From Prochlorococcus marinus str. MIT 9401 (lineage in GTDB: Bacteria > Cyanobacteriota > Cyanobacteriia > PCC-6307 > Cyanobiaceae): a stretch of DNA of 64,000 nt. Below the pieces are notes generated by a model that saw nothing but the letters and a program-made list of their open reading frames with translations, did no database searches and had not been told where the DNA came from. Where the stretch lies: contig NZ_JNAR01000013.1 of the NCBI RefSeq assembly GCF_000760095.1, forward strand, positions 1 through 64,000, read 5' to 3'. How positions within the stretch are numbered: position 1 is the stretch's first letter; every line of letters starts with the position of its first letter. The position numbers were made by a program, and so were the translations under genes. Of the stretch, positions 26,742 through 36,163 are shown in pieces.

Positions 26742-28329
26742 CTTTTAATTCCAAATTCTTAAGTTCTTTTATTACATTACGGCATAATCCTAGGTTCCAT
26801 TTTTCAAGAAGAAGATCATGGTTACTATCTAAAGGTAAAAGTTGAAATGTAAGATTATTTTCCTCCAATTTTATTTGAACTGAGGAGATCACCTTGTCAG
26901 GTCTTTGATCAAGAGCTGCAGCTAGTCTAAGGATTAATGACATTTCAAGAACTAATGTTTTATCTTCTTTGGATATTAAATTTTGCCAAGAGTCATGTCT
27001 TTTCTTGGGTAAAGTCTTTCTATGGTACCTAGCAATTGAAGCAATAATATTTGTTTCTGCTTCAGAATATCCCAACAACTCACAATTTTTTATTAAGTAC
27101 CAAGAGTGTTTGTGATATGAACCAACATTCACATATTTCCCACAATTATAAAGATTAGAAGCTGCCCAAAGAAGTTCTTTAGCTTTAGGGTCATTATCGC
27201 TATGAAAGATATTTTTAGTCTGATCATAGATTTGAAAGGCAATATCAATAACTTTCTCAGCTCTTGTATTATCTACTCCAAACTTTCTGGCCTGATGAAC
27301 TATAGTTGTTTTTCTAATATTGCCTTGAATATTCAACTCATTTTTAATTATCCCTTTACGAAGCATCCAATCCACAACCAAACCCTCTCGAAGCGCTCGC
27401 TCACTTATTATTAATTCATTAAAGTTCAACATTTCCATTGCGGTGTTTAATATCAATGCTCCTGGAATAATTATTTCTGCTCTTCTCTCACTTAATGAAG
27501 GTATTTTCTTAATTTCCGAAACTGGCAATTTAACTAGTTTTTCCAATACATTTTGTAAATTTTCCCTTTTAAATTTATAACCATGTAACTTTTGTTTAGA
27601 TTCTCCCAAATCATCTGAAATCAAATTTCCTAATGAGGTTGCAGTGCCACTGGTTGCAATCATAGATAAAGGCTTATTTACCTTAGATCTAATCTTTATT
27701 TTTCGAACAGATGGTTCTAAAGATCCTTTAATAAAAGTTGTTAAGAAACTCGATCTTTCTGAAGTTATAGATCCTTCATTTAAAAAATCATTTTTAAGTC
27801 TTACCGCACCAATTCTCGAACTGGTAAGAGCTATAGCATCTTTTTTATCTGCAAGTATTAACTCTGTAGACCCTCCTCCAATATCTATGATTACAAAAGA
27901 CTGATCTTCAAAAGACATACCAGAAAGAACACCAAGGTAAATTAATCTGGCTTCCTCAGAACCACTTATCATTTCTATTTGAATACCAGTTTCATCAAGA
28001 ACTCTTCTAATAAAATCTTGACCGTTTGGAGCTTCCCTAACTGCACTTGTTGCTGCTGTTACTATTTGTTTTACTCCATTACTTTTACAATATTCCTTAA
28101 ATCGCTTTAGAGTAACTAATGCTCTTTGGATTGATTCTTCAGTAAGATTTCCCTCCTCATCTCTTTCTCCAAGACGAGTGGTAGATTTATCAGTGAATTT
28201 TATTGAAAATGATTTTAATTCTAGATTAATTTCTGCTACCAATAGATGTGTAGAGTTAGTTCCAATATCTATAGAAGCTACTAAAATTTGCTTTTCTTGA
28301 GAATATCTTAAATCTTGTTTCTGTATCAT
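26734..28329 (-). CDS. ppx: Exopolyphosphatase / guanosine pentaphosphatase family
   Basis: A 531-residue Ppx/GppA protein. The N-terminal ASKHA fold is shown by VASIDIGTNSTHLLVAE, GSEEARLIYLGV and VIIDIGGGSTELIL. The C-terminal half has an HD-like region (SYHKHSWYLIKN, then IARYHRKTLPK). It would release phosphate from polyphosphate, or hydrolyse pppGpp; sequence alone does not separate the two. This matters in a phosphate-limited ocean organism. Confidence 0.93.
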   Translation of the reverse strand: MIQKQDLRYSQEKQILVASIDIGTNSTHLLVAEINLELKSFSIKFTDKSTTRLGERDEEGNLTEESIQRALVTLKRFKEYCKSNGVKQIVTAATSAVREAPNGQDFIRRVLDETGIQIEMISGSEEARLIYLGVLSGMSFEDQSFVIIDIGGGSTELILADKKDAIALTSSRIGAVRLKNDFLNEGSITSERSSFLTTFIKGSLEPSVRKIKIRSKVNKPLSMIATSGTATSLGNLISDDLGESKQKLHGYKFKRENLQNVLEKLVKLPVSEIKKIPSLSERRAEIIIPGALILNTAMEMLNFNELIISERALREGLVVDWMLRKGIIKNELNIQGNIRKTTIVHQARKFGVDNTRAEKVIDIAFQIYDQTKNIFHSDNDPKAKELLWAASNLYNCGKYVNVGSYHKHSWYLIKNCELLGYSEAETNIIASIARYHRKTLPKKRHDSWQNLISKEDKTLVLEMSLILRLAAALDQRPDKVISSVQIKLEENNLTFQLLPLDSNHDLLLEKWNLGLCRNVIKELKNLELKVI

Positions 28330-28433
28330 TTCTTTTTATAAGATGCAGATATCTTTAATCCATTAATAAATATACCCAAGATTGATTATTAAATAATAGA
28401 AATCATTTAATCCTAGTAAGATTATTTAAAGTT

Positions 28434-29342
28434 ATGAAATATACAATAGGTTATATGCAAAATAAAGATCGACAATTTAGGATTAGTACTTTTTTTGAAT
28501 TATTAAGGTGGAATAAGCCGACTGGAAGAATGATCTTACTTATCCCTGCTGGATGGAGTTTATATTTAACTCCAGATGCTAATCCAACATTTTTAATGTT
28601 GCTAAAAATAATTCTGGGAGGACTACTAGTAAGTGGATTAGGCTGCGTGGTTAATGATATTTGGGACAAAAAAATTGATCAAAGAGTTTCTAGGACAAAA
28701 AATAGACCTCTAGCTGCAAATAAAATCGGTCTTAAAACAGCTTATTCAATTCTTTTCATTTTGATTTTATGTAGCTTCTTTTTAACTTTGTCACTACCTC
28801 AACCTGGAAGAATCCTTTCTATTTCGCTTGCTTTTTTAGCTTTACCTATTATTTTAATTTATCCTTCTGCTAAAAGATGGTTTAAATATCCTCAATTAAT
28901 TTTATCCATATGCTGGGGTTTTGCTGTATTAATTCCCTGGGCTGCAAATGAAGGCAATTTAAATAGTATTGTTTTATTGTTTTGCTGGCTAGCTACCATT
29001 TTTTGGACTTTTGGATTTGACACGATTTATGCTTTAGCAGATAAAAAATATGATATCAAAATTGGAATAAATAGTTCCGCTATCAACCTCCAGAAAAATA
29101 CAAGAATAACTATTCAAATTTGTTATCTTTTAACTTCTATTTTTCTCGCATTATGTGGATTTATTAATCAAATGGATTTTACTTTTTGGCCAATTTGGCT
29201 TATAACGTCAATCTTAATGCAGAAAGATATAATAAAAGTATTTCCTGAGGAAAAGCAATCAATAAAAAATATAGGGAATCACTTCAAAAATCAATCAATT
29301 TATGGAGGATTACTTTTATTAGGAATTATTATTGCCTCATAA
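28434..29342 (+). CDS. UbiA-family 4-hydroxybenzoate prenyltransferase (plastoquinone pathway)
   Basis: A 302-residue membrane prenyltransferase. The two Asp-rich sites are VVNDIWDKKIDQRVSRTKNR near residue 75 and DTIYALADKKYD near residue 198. The N-terminal LLRWNKPTGRMILLIPAGW is typical of UbiA. In cyanobacteria this enzyme prenylates 4-hydroxybenzoate for plastoquinone (family knowledge). It differs from chlG and ctaB, the other two UbiA-type genes in this window. Met8 (28455) is a possible start. Confidence 0.88.
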   Translation: MKYTIGYMQNKDRQFRISTFFELLRWNKPTGRMILLIPAGWSLYLTPDANPTFLMLLKIILGGLLVSGLGCVVNDIWDKKIDQRVSRTKNRPLAANKIGLKTAYSILFILILCSFFLTLSLPQPGRILSISLAFLALPIILIYPSAKRWFKYPQLILSICWGFAVLIPWAANEGNLNSIVLLFCWLATIFWTFGFDTIYALADKKYDIKIGINSSAINLQKNTRITIQICYLLTSIFLALCGFINQMDFTFWPIWLITSILMQKDIIKVFPEEKQSIKNIGNHFKNQSIYGGLLLLGIIIAS

Positions 29343-29351
29343 ATTCTAAAT

Positions 29352-30221
29352 ATGGTTTTTAGATTAAAAAAAGGCGATCTAATAGATATTTTAGCTCCAG
29401 GCTCCTTTATTGATGGAGACGAAAATTTTCAAAAAGGCATAGAAATCTTGAAAAACTGGGGCTTGGAAATTAATGAAAATAATTCTCTATCAAAAAAATT
29501 TGGTTATTTTGCAGGGGATGATCTAACTAGATTTGAAGAACTTGAAAAAGCACAGAATAGTAAGCTAATCATTTTTGCAAAAGGAGGCTGGGGTTCAGCA
29601 AGACTTCTAGAAAAAGAACCTTCTTGGCAGCATGGTTTAATGCTTGGATTCTCAGATACATGTTCTTTATTACTATCTAAATATTCTCAAGGATTTACAG
29701 GTTCTATTCATGGCCCAATGGTTACTGGCCTTTTCAAAGAGCCAGAGTGGAGTCTTGAGAGATTAAGAAATTTACTTTTTGAGGGATATGTTGAGGACAT
29801 AAGAGGAATTCCTTTAAAAGCTGGAAAAGCAAAAGGAGAAATTATCGTTTCTAACTTAACTATTGCTACTTTTTTAATTGGTACTAATCACTTTCCAAAT
29901 TGCAAAGGAAAAATAATAATTTTTGAAGATATTAATGAAGATATTTATAAAATTGATCGCATGTTGACTTACCTCAGAATGACTAAAACACTTTCTGAAA
30001 TTGCTGGTATTGGATTCGGAAGTTTTTCTCATGATTCCTGCGACTTTGAATGGAAAGATTCACTAAAAAACTGCATTATTGAAAGACTCAAAGAGTTTGA
30101 TTTTCCTATTCTTTTTGAACTCCCAATAGGCCACATATCGGGAAATGCTTGCATTCCTTTAGGATACGAAGCAACCCTAAATGGTGATGATGGCATTCTT
30201 AGTATCGATAAACCTTTTTAA
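29352..30221 (+). CDS. LD-carboxypeptidase (S66 family)
   Basis: A 289-residue S66 serine peptidase. The family blocks are ILAPGSFIDGDENF near the N-terminus, FAKGGWGSARLL, the nucleophile region (LMLGFSDTCSLLLS) and SIHGPMVTG; the Glu and His of the triad would lie in FEDINEDIYKIDRML and LPIGHISGN. Such enzymes trim the terminal D-Ala from cell-wall tetrapeptides or confer microcin resistance (MccF). It follows the prenyltransferase by 9 bases and is convergent with ispD. Confidence 0.87.
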   Translation: MVFRLKKGDLIDILAPGSFIDGDENFQKGIEILKNWGLEINENNSLSKKFGYFAGDDLTRFEELEKAQNSKLIIFAKGGWGSARLLEKEPSWQHGLMLGFSDTCSLLLSKYSQGFTGSIHGPMVTGLFKEPEWSLERLRNLLFEGYVEDIRGIPLKAGKAKGEIIVSNLTIATFLIGTNHFPNCKGKIIIFEDINEDIYKIDRMLTYLRMTKTLSEIAGIGFGSFSHDSCDFEWKDSLKNCIIERLKEFDFPILFELPIGHISGNACIPLGYEATLNGDDGILSIDKPF

Positions 30222-30893
30222 CTAAGGGTTCTTCACAAAAAGTTTTGCTATTTTCAAATCTATAGGGGATGTAATTTTTATATTGGAATAAGTTCCTTCA
30301 ATAATCTTCACTTTCCAATTGAGCATTTCGAAAAGTGAGGCATCATCTGTGACATTCCAGTTTTTATCAATTGCCATCTTATGAGCTTTTTTTAATCTAT
30401 CTACTAAAAAGCCTTGAGGGGTTTGCGCTGCCCATAAATAATTTCTATCTGGTGTTTTTTTAATAAAACCTTCATTATCAACAATCTTTATTGTGTCAGT
30501 TACCTTAGTAGCCAAAATTACAGCTTCATTTTCATCTAATTGCTTTGCACAACGGTCTATCAATTCAGGATTAATTAGACATCTAGCACCATCATGAATC
30601 AAAACTTTTTCAGCATCTTTTGGCAAAGCTTTTAAACCATTAAAAACTGACTGTTGTCTGGTGTTACCACCATTAATCCAATGAACTTTATGGGCAAAAT
30701 CCTTTGCTGAATTTAATAATAAATTTTTATCTTTCGGTTGCCCAATTATTCCAACCCAATTTGTTGAGCTTGCAGAAAATACAGATTTAAGTGTCCAATA
30801 AATCAAAGACTCTCCCTCTAAATCAATAAGTAATTTATTTTTTCCAGCTTTCATTCTGCTACCGCTTCCTGCAGCTGGTATTAAAAAGTGCAC
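30222..30893 (-). CDS. ispD: 2-C-methyl-D-erythritol 4-phosphate cytidylyltransferase
   Basis: A 223-residue nucleotidyltransferase of the MEP isoprenoid pathway. It has [18 protein letters not shown] at the N-terminus, the [14 protein letters not shown] block, [11 protein letters not shown] and the C-terminal [10 protein letters not shown]. It supplies precursors for carotenoids, phytol and quinone tails, linking with chlG and the prenyltransferase nearby. It starts and ends cleanly between two convergent or divergent neighbours. Confidence 0.95.
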   Translation of the reverse strand: MHFLIPAAGSGSRMKAGKNKLLIDLEGESLIYWTLKSVFSASSTNWVGIIGQPKDKNLLLNSAKDFAHKVHWINGGNTRQQSVFNGLKALPKDAEKVLIHDGARCLINPELIDRCAKQLDENEAVILATKVTDTIKIVDNEGFIKKTPDRNYLWAAQTPQGFLVDRLKKAHKMAIDKNWNVTDDASLFEMLNWKVKIIEGTYSNIKITSPIDLKIAKLFVKNP

Positions 30894-30985
30894 AATAGAA
30901 GGTCTTAATATTTTCTAGACAATTATAAATAAAAGCAATATCTTTACACAAATAGTACTACGATTGAAAATTATAAAATTTCATA

Positions 30986-31735
30986 ATGTCCAATACAGAT
31001 TCATTATCAGGCAAAGTTGCTTTAATCACTGGAGCAAGCAGAGGAATTGGTAAAGAAATTGCTTTAGAACTAAGCCGCTTAGGAGCAGAAGTTTTTATTA
31101 ATTACTCTTCTTCTGATGAAAAGGCTGAAGAAGTTGTAAATTCAATAAAAAATTCGGGAGGTAAAGCTCATAAATTAAAATTTGACGTTTCAAAAGAGGA
31201 TTCTGTCAGTTTAGCTTTTGAACAAATAATCAAAATCAATGGCACCATCGATATCCTCATTAACAATGCTGGTATTACAAGAGATGGACTATTGATGAGA
31301 ATGAAATCAGAACAATGGGATGACGTACTAAATACAAACTTAAAAGGCGTTTTTCTTTGTACAAAATATGCTTCAAAATTTATGATGAAAAAAAGAAGTG
31401 GTAACATCGTAAATATTTCATCTGTTGTTGGAATAATTGGAAATCCTGGGCAAGCAAATTATTCTGCCGCCAAAGCTGGAGTTATTGGATTTACCAAAAC
31501 TTGCGCTAAAGAATTTGCTTCAAGAGGTATAAACGTAAATTCGATAGCACCAGGCTTCATAGAAACAGAGATGACTGAAAAACTTAATACTGAAGAGATT
31601 CTTAAAGTTATTCCTCTAGGGAAATTAGGAAGTTGTACTCAAATTGCAAACTTAGTATCATTCTTAGTTTCAAGTGAGGCAGGCAGGTATATTACAGGCC
31701 AAACAATCAGTATTGACGGGGGTATGAGTATTTAA
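30986..31735 (+). CDS. fabG: 3-oxoacyl-[acyl-carrier-protein] reductase
   Basis: A 249-residue SDR with ITGASRGIGKEIALEL, DILINNAGITRDGLLMRM (the FabG signature), NYSAAKAGVIGFTK with the catalytic Tyr/Lys, and the terminal TGQTISIDGGMSI. It reduces the beta-ketoacyl-ACP in fatty acid elongation. A FabG call rather than a general SDR is supported by length and by the GITRD block. It is convergent with a small membrane ORF that begins right after its stop. Confidence 0.94.
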   Translation: MSNTDSLSGKVALITGASRGIGKEIALELSRLGAEVFINYSSSDEKAEEVVNSIKNSGGKAHKLKFDVSKEDSVSLAFEQIIKINGTIDILINNAGITRDGLLMRMKSEQWDDVLNTNLKGVFLCTKYASKFMMKKRSGNIVNISSVVGIIGNPGQANYSAAKAGVIGFTKTCAKEFASRGINVNSIAPGFIETEMTEKLNTEEILKVIPLGKLGSCTQIANLVSFLVSSEAGRYITGQTISIDGGMSI

Positions 31736-31915
31736 TTATGTACTTTCATAAGGCTGGCCCAATTCATCTCTTAGTCTTCTAATTTTTTGTAAAAGTTTTA
31801 GTCTTCGACTCCTAGCAGTTAATGTCAAGAAAAATCTTAAAGGAAAGTATATTAGTGTCATAGCAATCGCGAGGATTGCAGTAAGAGTAAAAATAAGATT
31901 ATTTGTTTCTTCCAT
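31736..31915 (-). CDS. Small membrane ORF of 59 residues, unknown
   Basis: An ATG-started frame of 59 residues with one hydrophobic segment (LIFTLTAILAIAMTLIYFPL) and a strongly basic stretch (ARSRRLKLLQKIRRLRDEL). That positive-inside layout is coherent for a real single-pass protein. It ends one base after the fabG stop. I cannot assign a family. The length below the usual 60-residue cutoff makes it easy to miss. Confidence 0.6.
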   Translation of the reverse strand: MEETNNLIFTLTAILAIAMTLIYFPLRFFLTLTARSRRLKLLQKIRRLRDELGQPYEST

Positions 31916-32046
31916 AATCTAAAGATACTCTCATTTTAGTTAATTTGTATGTCTCATTAAAAGAAATTCGGCTTTCCCCACTTAATTAAATATCCCTTAA
32001 AAATGATTCTATGGGAGATTAGAATAAGTATAAAGATCAAATAATC

Positions 32047-33792
32047 ATGGCTAAACAGTTAAGTTTTTCTAATGAATCAAGAGAAGCGTTAGAAAAAGGT
32101 GTAAATTTCGTAGCTAATGCAGTAAAGGTTACTATTGGGCCAAAAGCAAAAAACGTTGTCATAGAAAAGAAATTTGGTTCCCCAGACATAGTAAGAGATG
32201 GATCTACAGTTGCTAAAGAGATCGAGATTGAAAACCCTATTTCTAATTTAGGTGCGAAATTAATAGAACAAGTTGCATCCAAGACAAAAGAGAGCGCAGG
32301 TGATGGAACAACAACAGCAACCATTTTGACTCAGAAGATGGTTCAGGAGGGATTGAAAAATATTGCTTCTGGCGCCAACCCTATGGAGTTAAAAAAAGGT
32401 ATGGAGGCAGGCCTAGCTTTTGTCTTAGAAAAATTAAGTTCCAAAAGTATTTCATTAAGTGGTTCTGACATCCAAAAAGTTGCAACAGTTAGTGCTGGAG
32501 GTGATGAAGAAATTGGATCTATAATTTCGAAAGCAATGGATATTGTTACTTCAGATGGTGTAATAACTGTTGAAGAATCTCAATCACTAGAAACAGAATT
32601 AGATATAACTGAAGGAATGTCTTTTGATAGAGGTTATAGTTCTCCATATTTCGTGACAGATCAAGAAAGACAAGTTTGTGAACTTGAAAACCCTAAAATA
32701 TTAATAACTGATCAAAAAATCTCAACTTTAGTTGATCTAGTTCCAATACTTGAAGAAATTCAAAAGGCAGGCTCACCTTTTCTAATTCTTGCTGAAGATA
32801 TTGAAGGAGAGGCTTTAACCACTCTGGTTTTGAATAAGAATAGTGGGGTTTTAAATGTAGCTTCAGTGAGAGCTCCGTTATTTGGTGAGAGAAGAAAAGC
32901 TGCCCTTGAAGATATTGCAATTCTTACAGGGGCTAAGTTAATTAGCGAAGATAAATCGATGACACTTGATAAAGTATCGATTAATGATTTAGGCAAAGCA
33001 AAAAAAATAACTATCACAAAAGATAAAACTACAATTGTTGCCTTCGAAGACACTAAAGATTTAGTTAAAGCGCGAGTAGAGAAATTAAAGAGGGAAGTCA
33101 ATATAACTGAATCTGAGTATGATCAGGATAAAATTAATGAAAGGATAGCCAAACTAGCTGGAGGAGTAGCTCTTATCAAAGTAGGAGCTGCTACAGAAAC
33201 AGAGATGAAGTATAAAAAGTTGAGAATCGAAGATTCCCTTAATGCTACGAAAGCTGCTATTGAAGAGGGTGTTGTTTCTGGAGGAGGACAAACTTTAATT
33301 GAAATATCAGATGACCTTCTAAATTTAAGTGAAACATCTTCAGATGATTTAAGAACAGGGATAAATATAGTCAAAGAAGCCCTTTTGGAACCCACCAAAC
33401 AAATAGCAAAAAATGCTGGTTTTAATGGAGATGTAATTGTCGCTGAAATTAAAAGACTTAACAAAGGCTTTAATGCTAATTCAGGAAAATATGAGGATTT
33501 AAAAGATTCAGGAATATTAGATCCAACCAAAGTAATAAGATTGGCTCTTCAAGATTCAGTATCTATTGCGGCTATGCTCCTCACAACAGAAGTTGCGATG
33601 GCGGACATCCCAGAACCTGAAGCCGCAGCCCCTGGAGGACCAGGCGGAGATCCAATGGGAGGAATGGGAGGCATGGGAATGCCAGGAATGGGTGGCATGG
33701 GAATGCCAGGAATGGGAGGCATGGGAATGCCAGGAATGGGTGGCATGGGAATGCCAGGAATGGGTGGCATGGGAATGCCGGGTATGATGTAA
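32047..33792 (+). CDS. groL: Chaperonin GroEL, without adjacent groES
   Basis: A 581-residue type I chaperonin. ATP-site blocks are present ([19 protein letters not shown] near residue 86, and SAGGDEEIG). The C-terminal tail carries five GGMGMPGM repeats. No groES lies within the spacer upstream, and no CIRCE element was seen, so this is the solo GroEL of the two usual in cyanobacteria; the other would be in a groES-groEL operon elsewhere. The 131-base upstream spacer shows no clear heat-shock motif. Confidence 0.95.
   Translation: MAKQLSFSNESREALEKGVNFVANAVKVTIGPKAKNVVIEKKFGSPDIVRDGSTVAKEIEIENPISNLGAKLIEQVASKTKESAGDGTTTATILTQKMVQEGLKNIASGANPMELKKGMEAGLAFVLEKLSSKSISLSGSDIQKVATVSAGGDEEIGSIISKAMDIVTSDGVITVEESQSLETELDITEGMSFDRGYSSPYFVTDQERQVCELENPKILITDQKISTLVDLVPILEEIQKAGSPFLILAEDIEGEALTTLVLNKNSGVLNVASVRAPLFGERRKAALEDIAILTGAKLISEDKSMTLDKVSINDLGKAKKITITKDKTTIVAFEDTKDLVKARVEKLKREVNITESEYDQDKINERIAKLAGGVALIKVGAATETEMKYKKLRIEDSLNATKAAIEEGVVSGGGQTLIEISDDLLNLSETSSDDLRTGINIVKEALLEPTKQIAKNAGFNGDVIVAEIKRLNKGFNANSGKYEDLKDSGILDPTKVIRLALQDSVSIAAMLLTTEVAMADIPEPEAAAPGGPGGDPMGGMGGMGMPGMGGMGMPGMGGMGMPGMGGMGMPGMGGMGMPGMM
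33667..33786 (+). repeat. Five 24-bp repeats coding for the Gro[10 protein letters not shown] tail
   Basis: Five nearly identical 24-base units code for residues 541-580 of GroEL. Units vary at Gly codons (GGA or GGT) and, in the last, at CCG and GGT. GGM-rich tails fill the chaperonin cavity and affect folding; the proline in each unit is unusual. The array could vary in length among strains. Confidence 0.95.
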
Positions 33793-33810
33793 AAGCTAAC
33801 TAGCTTTTTT
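33791..33810. terminator. Bidirectional terminator at the groL 3' end
   Basis: AAAAGCT and AGCTTTT form a 7-bp stem with a 4-base loop, followed by T-residues. The hairpin begins in the groL stop codon and contains the stop (TAG) of the convergent gene at 33796, so it probably ends both transcripts. Confidence 0.65.
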
Positions 33811-34227
33811 ATCGTTATTAATCCACTTTCTTAAATTTTTAATATAAGGTAGGGGTAATTTTGGGGTTTCAGTAAATTGATTTATTTTATTAGAATTTTG
33901 ATTTTTACTAGATATTTCATTGCTGCTAGCAGTTTCTAAGCCATTTGATTCCAATCTTGTTTCTTCAATATTTTTAAAAGTTTTTGATAATTCAAGCTTA
34001 ATTTGTTCTTGATTTTCTTCATGTACTTCATCAATTAGGGATATATGTTCTTGATTTTCTTCTTCAAGCTGATTTTCTTTTTGTAGTGAACTATGGATTA
34101 ATAAATCATTTAATGAATCAATCCCAAATCTATGGACCCACTTAAGAACAACATTTTCTTTAAGCAAGAAATTATTTTCTAAAGAGGCTTGTTTAAAAAC
34201 TTCTATTAAATGATTTTTTAAAAGCAT
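33796..34227 (-). CDS. Acidic, helical protein of unknown function
   Basis: A 143-residue protein. The N-terminal 45 residues (LLKNHLIEVFKQASLENNFLL and on) look like a small helical domain; the middle is a Glu/Asn/Gln-rich low-complexity linker with coiled-coil character (two EENQE repeats); the C-terminus has PKLPLPYIKNLRKWIN. No family was recognised. It lies 7 bases downstream of the ABC permease, last in the minus-strand run from ctaA. Confidence 0.6.
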   Translation of the reverse strand: MLLKNHLIEVFKQASLENNFLLKENVVLKWVHRFGIDSLNDLLIHSSLQKENQLEEENQEHISLIDEVHEENQEQIKLELSKTFKNIEETRLESNGLETASSNEISSKNQNSNKINQFTETPKLPLPYIKNLRKWINNDKKAS

Positions 34228-34234
34228 AAAATTT

Positions 34235-35059
34235 CTAATTTAACTTTCTATTTAACAGAGGCCTTATAATAATCAAGGAAAAAACTGTTAAAGAAAATAA
34301 AATTGAGATACAACTCTTACAAGTTAAATCACCATATGGGGCATGTAAAGCCACTAATTCTAAATCCATAGTTTGTGTATAGGCAGTCCTAATAGGTTCA
34401 ATAGCAAAAGTTAATGGATTTAATGAAGCTAACCATCCCAACCAATTTGGCATAAAAGAGATTGGCGCTAAAGCAGTACTCGCAAATAGAAGAGGTAAAT
34501 TTATTACGAATATAAGAGCGATTAATTCAATATGTCCCGGCAAAACAAACGCTAAACATAAACTTATTGATGTCACAAAAAGAACTAATAAAATTAGTGT
34601 TGTAAATACAATTCCTAAACCATATAAGTTGGGCCATCCATAACCCAAAATGTATGAAACAATCATTATTACAATACTCTGAACAAAGCTCAAGATTGTT
34701 ATGTAAAAAAAAGAAGATAAAACTATGGATAATCTACTGGTTAAAGGAGCCACAAGTAATCTATTAAGAAATCCAAACTCTCTATCAAACATTAAAGGGA
34801 GACCAGAGTTTAAGGCTCCGCTAAAAGCAGTAAAAACAATAAGTCCTGCTCCCAAAAAATTCCCATAAGAATCAACTCCTGGTAAAAAACCTTCAGGAGC
34901 TTTGGAGAATAATGCCCCAAATAAAAAAAGCCAAATTATTGGTTGTAGTATTCCTGCTAAAAGAGTTGATGGCCTTCTTTTTAATTGAATAAATAATCTC
35001 TTTGTTAAGGCAAATGTTTCTTGATATAAAAAGAGTAAATTATACTGTTGCAGTTCCAT
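34235..35059 (-). CDS. ABC-2 type transporter permease
   Basis: A 274-residue membrane protein with six segments and the ABC-2 signature blocks: IIWLFLFGALF near residue 42, DREFGFLNRLLVAPLTSRLSI (first as DREFGFLNRL) near residue 92, and PISFMPNWLGWLASLNPLTF near residue 203. It pairs with the ATPase gene 48 bases upstream. The DrrB-like layout suggests export of a drug-like or lipid molecule; the substrate is unknown. Confidence 0.9.
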   Translation of the reverse strand: MELQQYNLLFLYQETFALTKRLFIQLKRRPSTLLAGILQPIIWLFLFGALFSKAPEGFLPGVDSYGNFLGAGLIVFTAFSGALNSGLPLMFDREFGFLNRLLVAPLTSRLSIVLSSFFYITILSFVQSIVIMIVSYILGYGWPNLYGLGIVFTTLILLVLFVTSISLCLAFVLPGHIELIALIFVINLPLLFASTALAPISFMPNWLGWLASLNPLTFAIEPIRTAYTQTMDLELVALHAPYGDLTCKSCISILFSLTVFSLIIIRPLLNRKLN

Positions 35060-35107
35060 AATTAGCAGTAATTAGTATTCATTATAGTTAGTTAACTAAA
35101 AGTTTTT

Positions 35108-36127
35108 TTATCGCATGGATTGCTTTGATTCTTTTTTTAGGTCTCTTTTCCCTGCCATAGAAATTTCAGCATCCAATAATGTTTTTCCAGTTGCCTGAAG
35201 ATATACATCATCCAAGCTTGGCTGACTTTGGGTAAGAGAAAAAATTTCAAACTTTGAGAAAGCCAATTCCACTTTTAGTTTCGTAAGTAAATCTTTTTGC
35301 TTATCTGCTACGAAATTTAACGAGAAACCTTGAGCTTCATTTATGATAATCTGACTAATTCCATCTATTGAAGATAAAATTTTAGATATATTATTTGCTT
35401 CTTCCTGATTACTAAATTCTCTTACTTTCAAAGTTACTCTATCCCCTCCTAATTTATTTTTCAGCTCTGAAGGAGTCCCTTTTGCTATAACTCTTCCATC
35501 ATCAATTATCACTAATCTGTCTGCCAATTTATCTATTTCATCAAGATAGTGACTACTTAAAATAATGGTCATTCCATTATTTCTCAAATCTTTCAAAAGT
35601 TGCCATATAATATTTCTACTTTCGATATCTAAACCAACTGTAGGTTCATCCAAAATTAATACTTGGGGCAAATGTAAAAGTCCAGCTGCCAGATCTATTC
35701 TTCTTTTCATTCCCCCTGAATAAGTTCCGCACTTACGATCAATCCAATCATTCATTTTTAATTGATCTATTAATTTATTTATCCTTTCAAATTTTTTATT
35801 TTTGTTAATGTGATATAAATCTGATTGAAAATCCAAAAGCTCTCGTCCAGTTAATATTTTATCAAGTGCAATATCTTGGGCAACATAACCAATTAATTCT
35901 CTAATTTTCCTTGAATTTTTTATCAGATTAATATTATTTATAAAAACTTCTCCACTATCAGGCTCTATTAAAGTAGCAAGGATTTTTATTAGTGTTGATT
36001 TGCCAGCACCATTTGGGCCTAGTATTCCGAATAATGTGCCAGCTTCAATTTCTATCGATAAATTTTTTAATGCCTTGATATCTGAATAAGATTTTGAAAG
36101 CCCTTTTACTTTTATATAATCCATCAA
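35108..36127 (-). CDS. ABC transporter ATP-binding protein, daunorubicin-resistance (DrrA) type
   Basis: A 339-residue ATPase with Walker A GPNGAGKST, signature YSGGMKRR, Walker B VLILDEPTVGLD and the H-loop LSSHYLDE. The C-terminal 90 residues form the DrrA-type extension (QPSLDDVYLQATGK). It works with the ABC-2 permease. It follows ctaB by 36 bases on the same strand, so the exporter seems to be transcribed with the haem A genes. Confidence 0.93.
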   Translation of the reverse strand: MMDYIKVKGLSKSYSDIKALKNLSIEIEAGTLFGILGPNGAGKSTLIKILATLIEPDSGEVFINNINLIKNSRKIRELIGYVAQDIALDKILTGRELLDFQSDLYHINKNKKFERINKLIDQLKMNDWIDRKCGTYSGGMKRRIDLAAGLLHLPQVLILDEPTVGLDIESRNIIWQLLKDLRNNGMTIILSSHYLDEIDKLADRLVIIDDGRVIAKGTPSELKNKLGGDRVTLKVREFSNQEEANNISKILSSIDGISQIIINEAQGFSLNFVADKQKDLLTKLKVELAFSKFEIFSLTQSQPSLDDVYLQATGKTLLDAEISMAGKRDLKKESKQSMR

Positions 36128-36163
36128 ACTTACAATTTACTTAAAAAACATTTTACATCTAAT

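Noticed and set aside
31916-32046. CIRCE (HrcA) operator upstream of groL
   Set aside because: I searched by eye for TTAGCACTC and GAGTGCTAA; neither arm is present.
32760-33530. Long minus-strand ORFs opposite groL (113 and 135 residues)
   Set aside because: They mirror groL codons, have no RBS or family match, and lie wholly inside a certain gene.
33549-33787. Repetitive ORFs in the GGM tail (PPIPGIPM on minus, WECQEW on plus)
   Set aside because: They are other-frame readings of the 24-bp tail repeats of groL.
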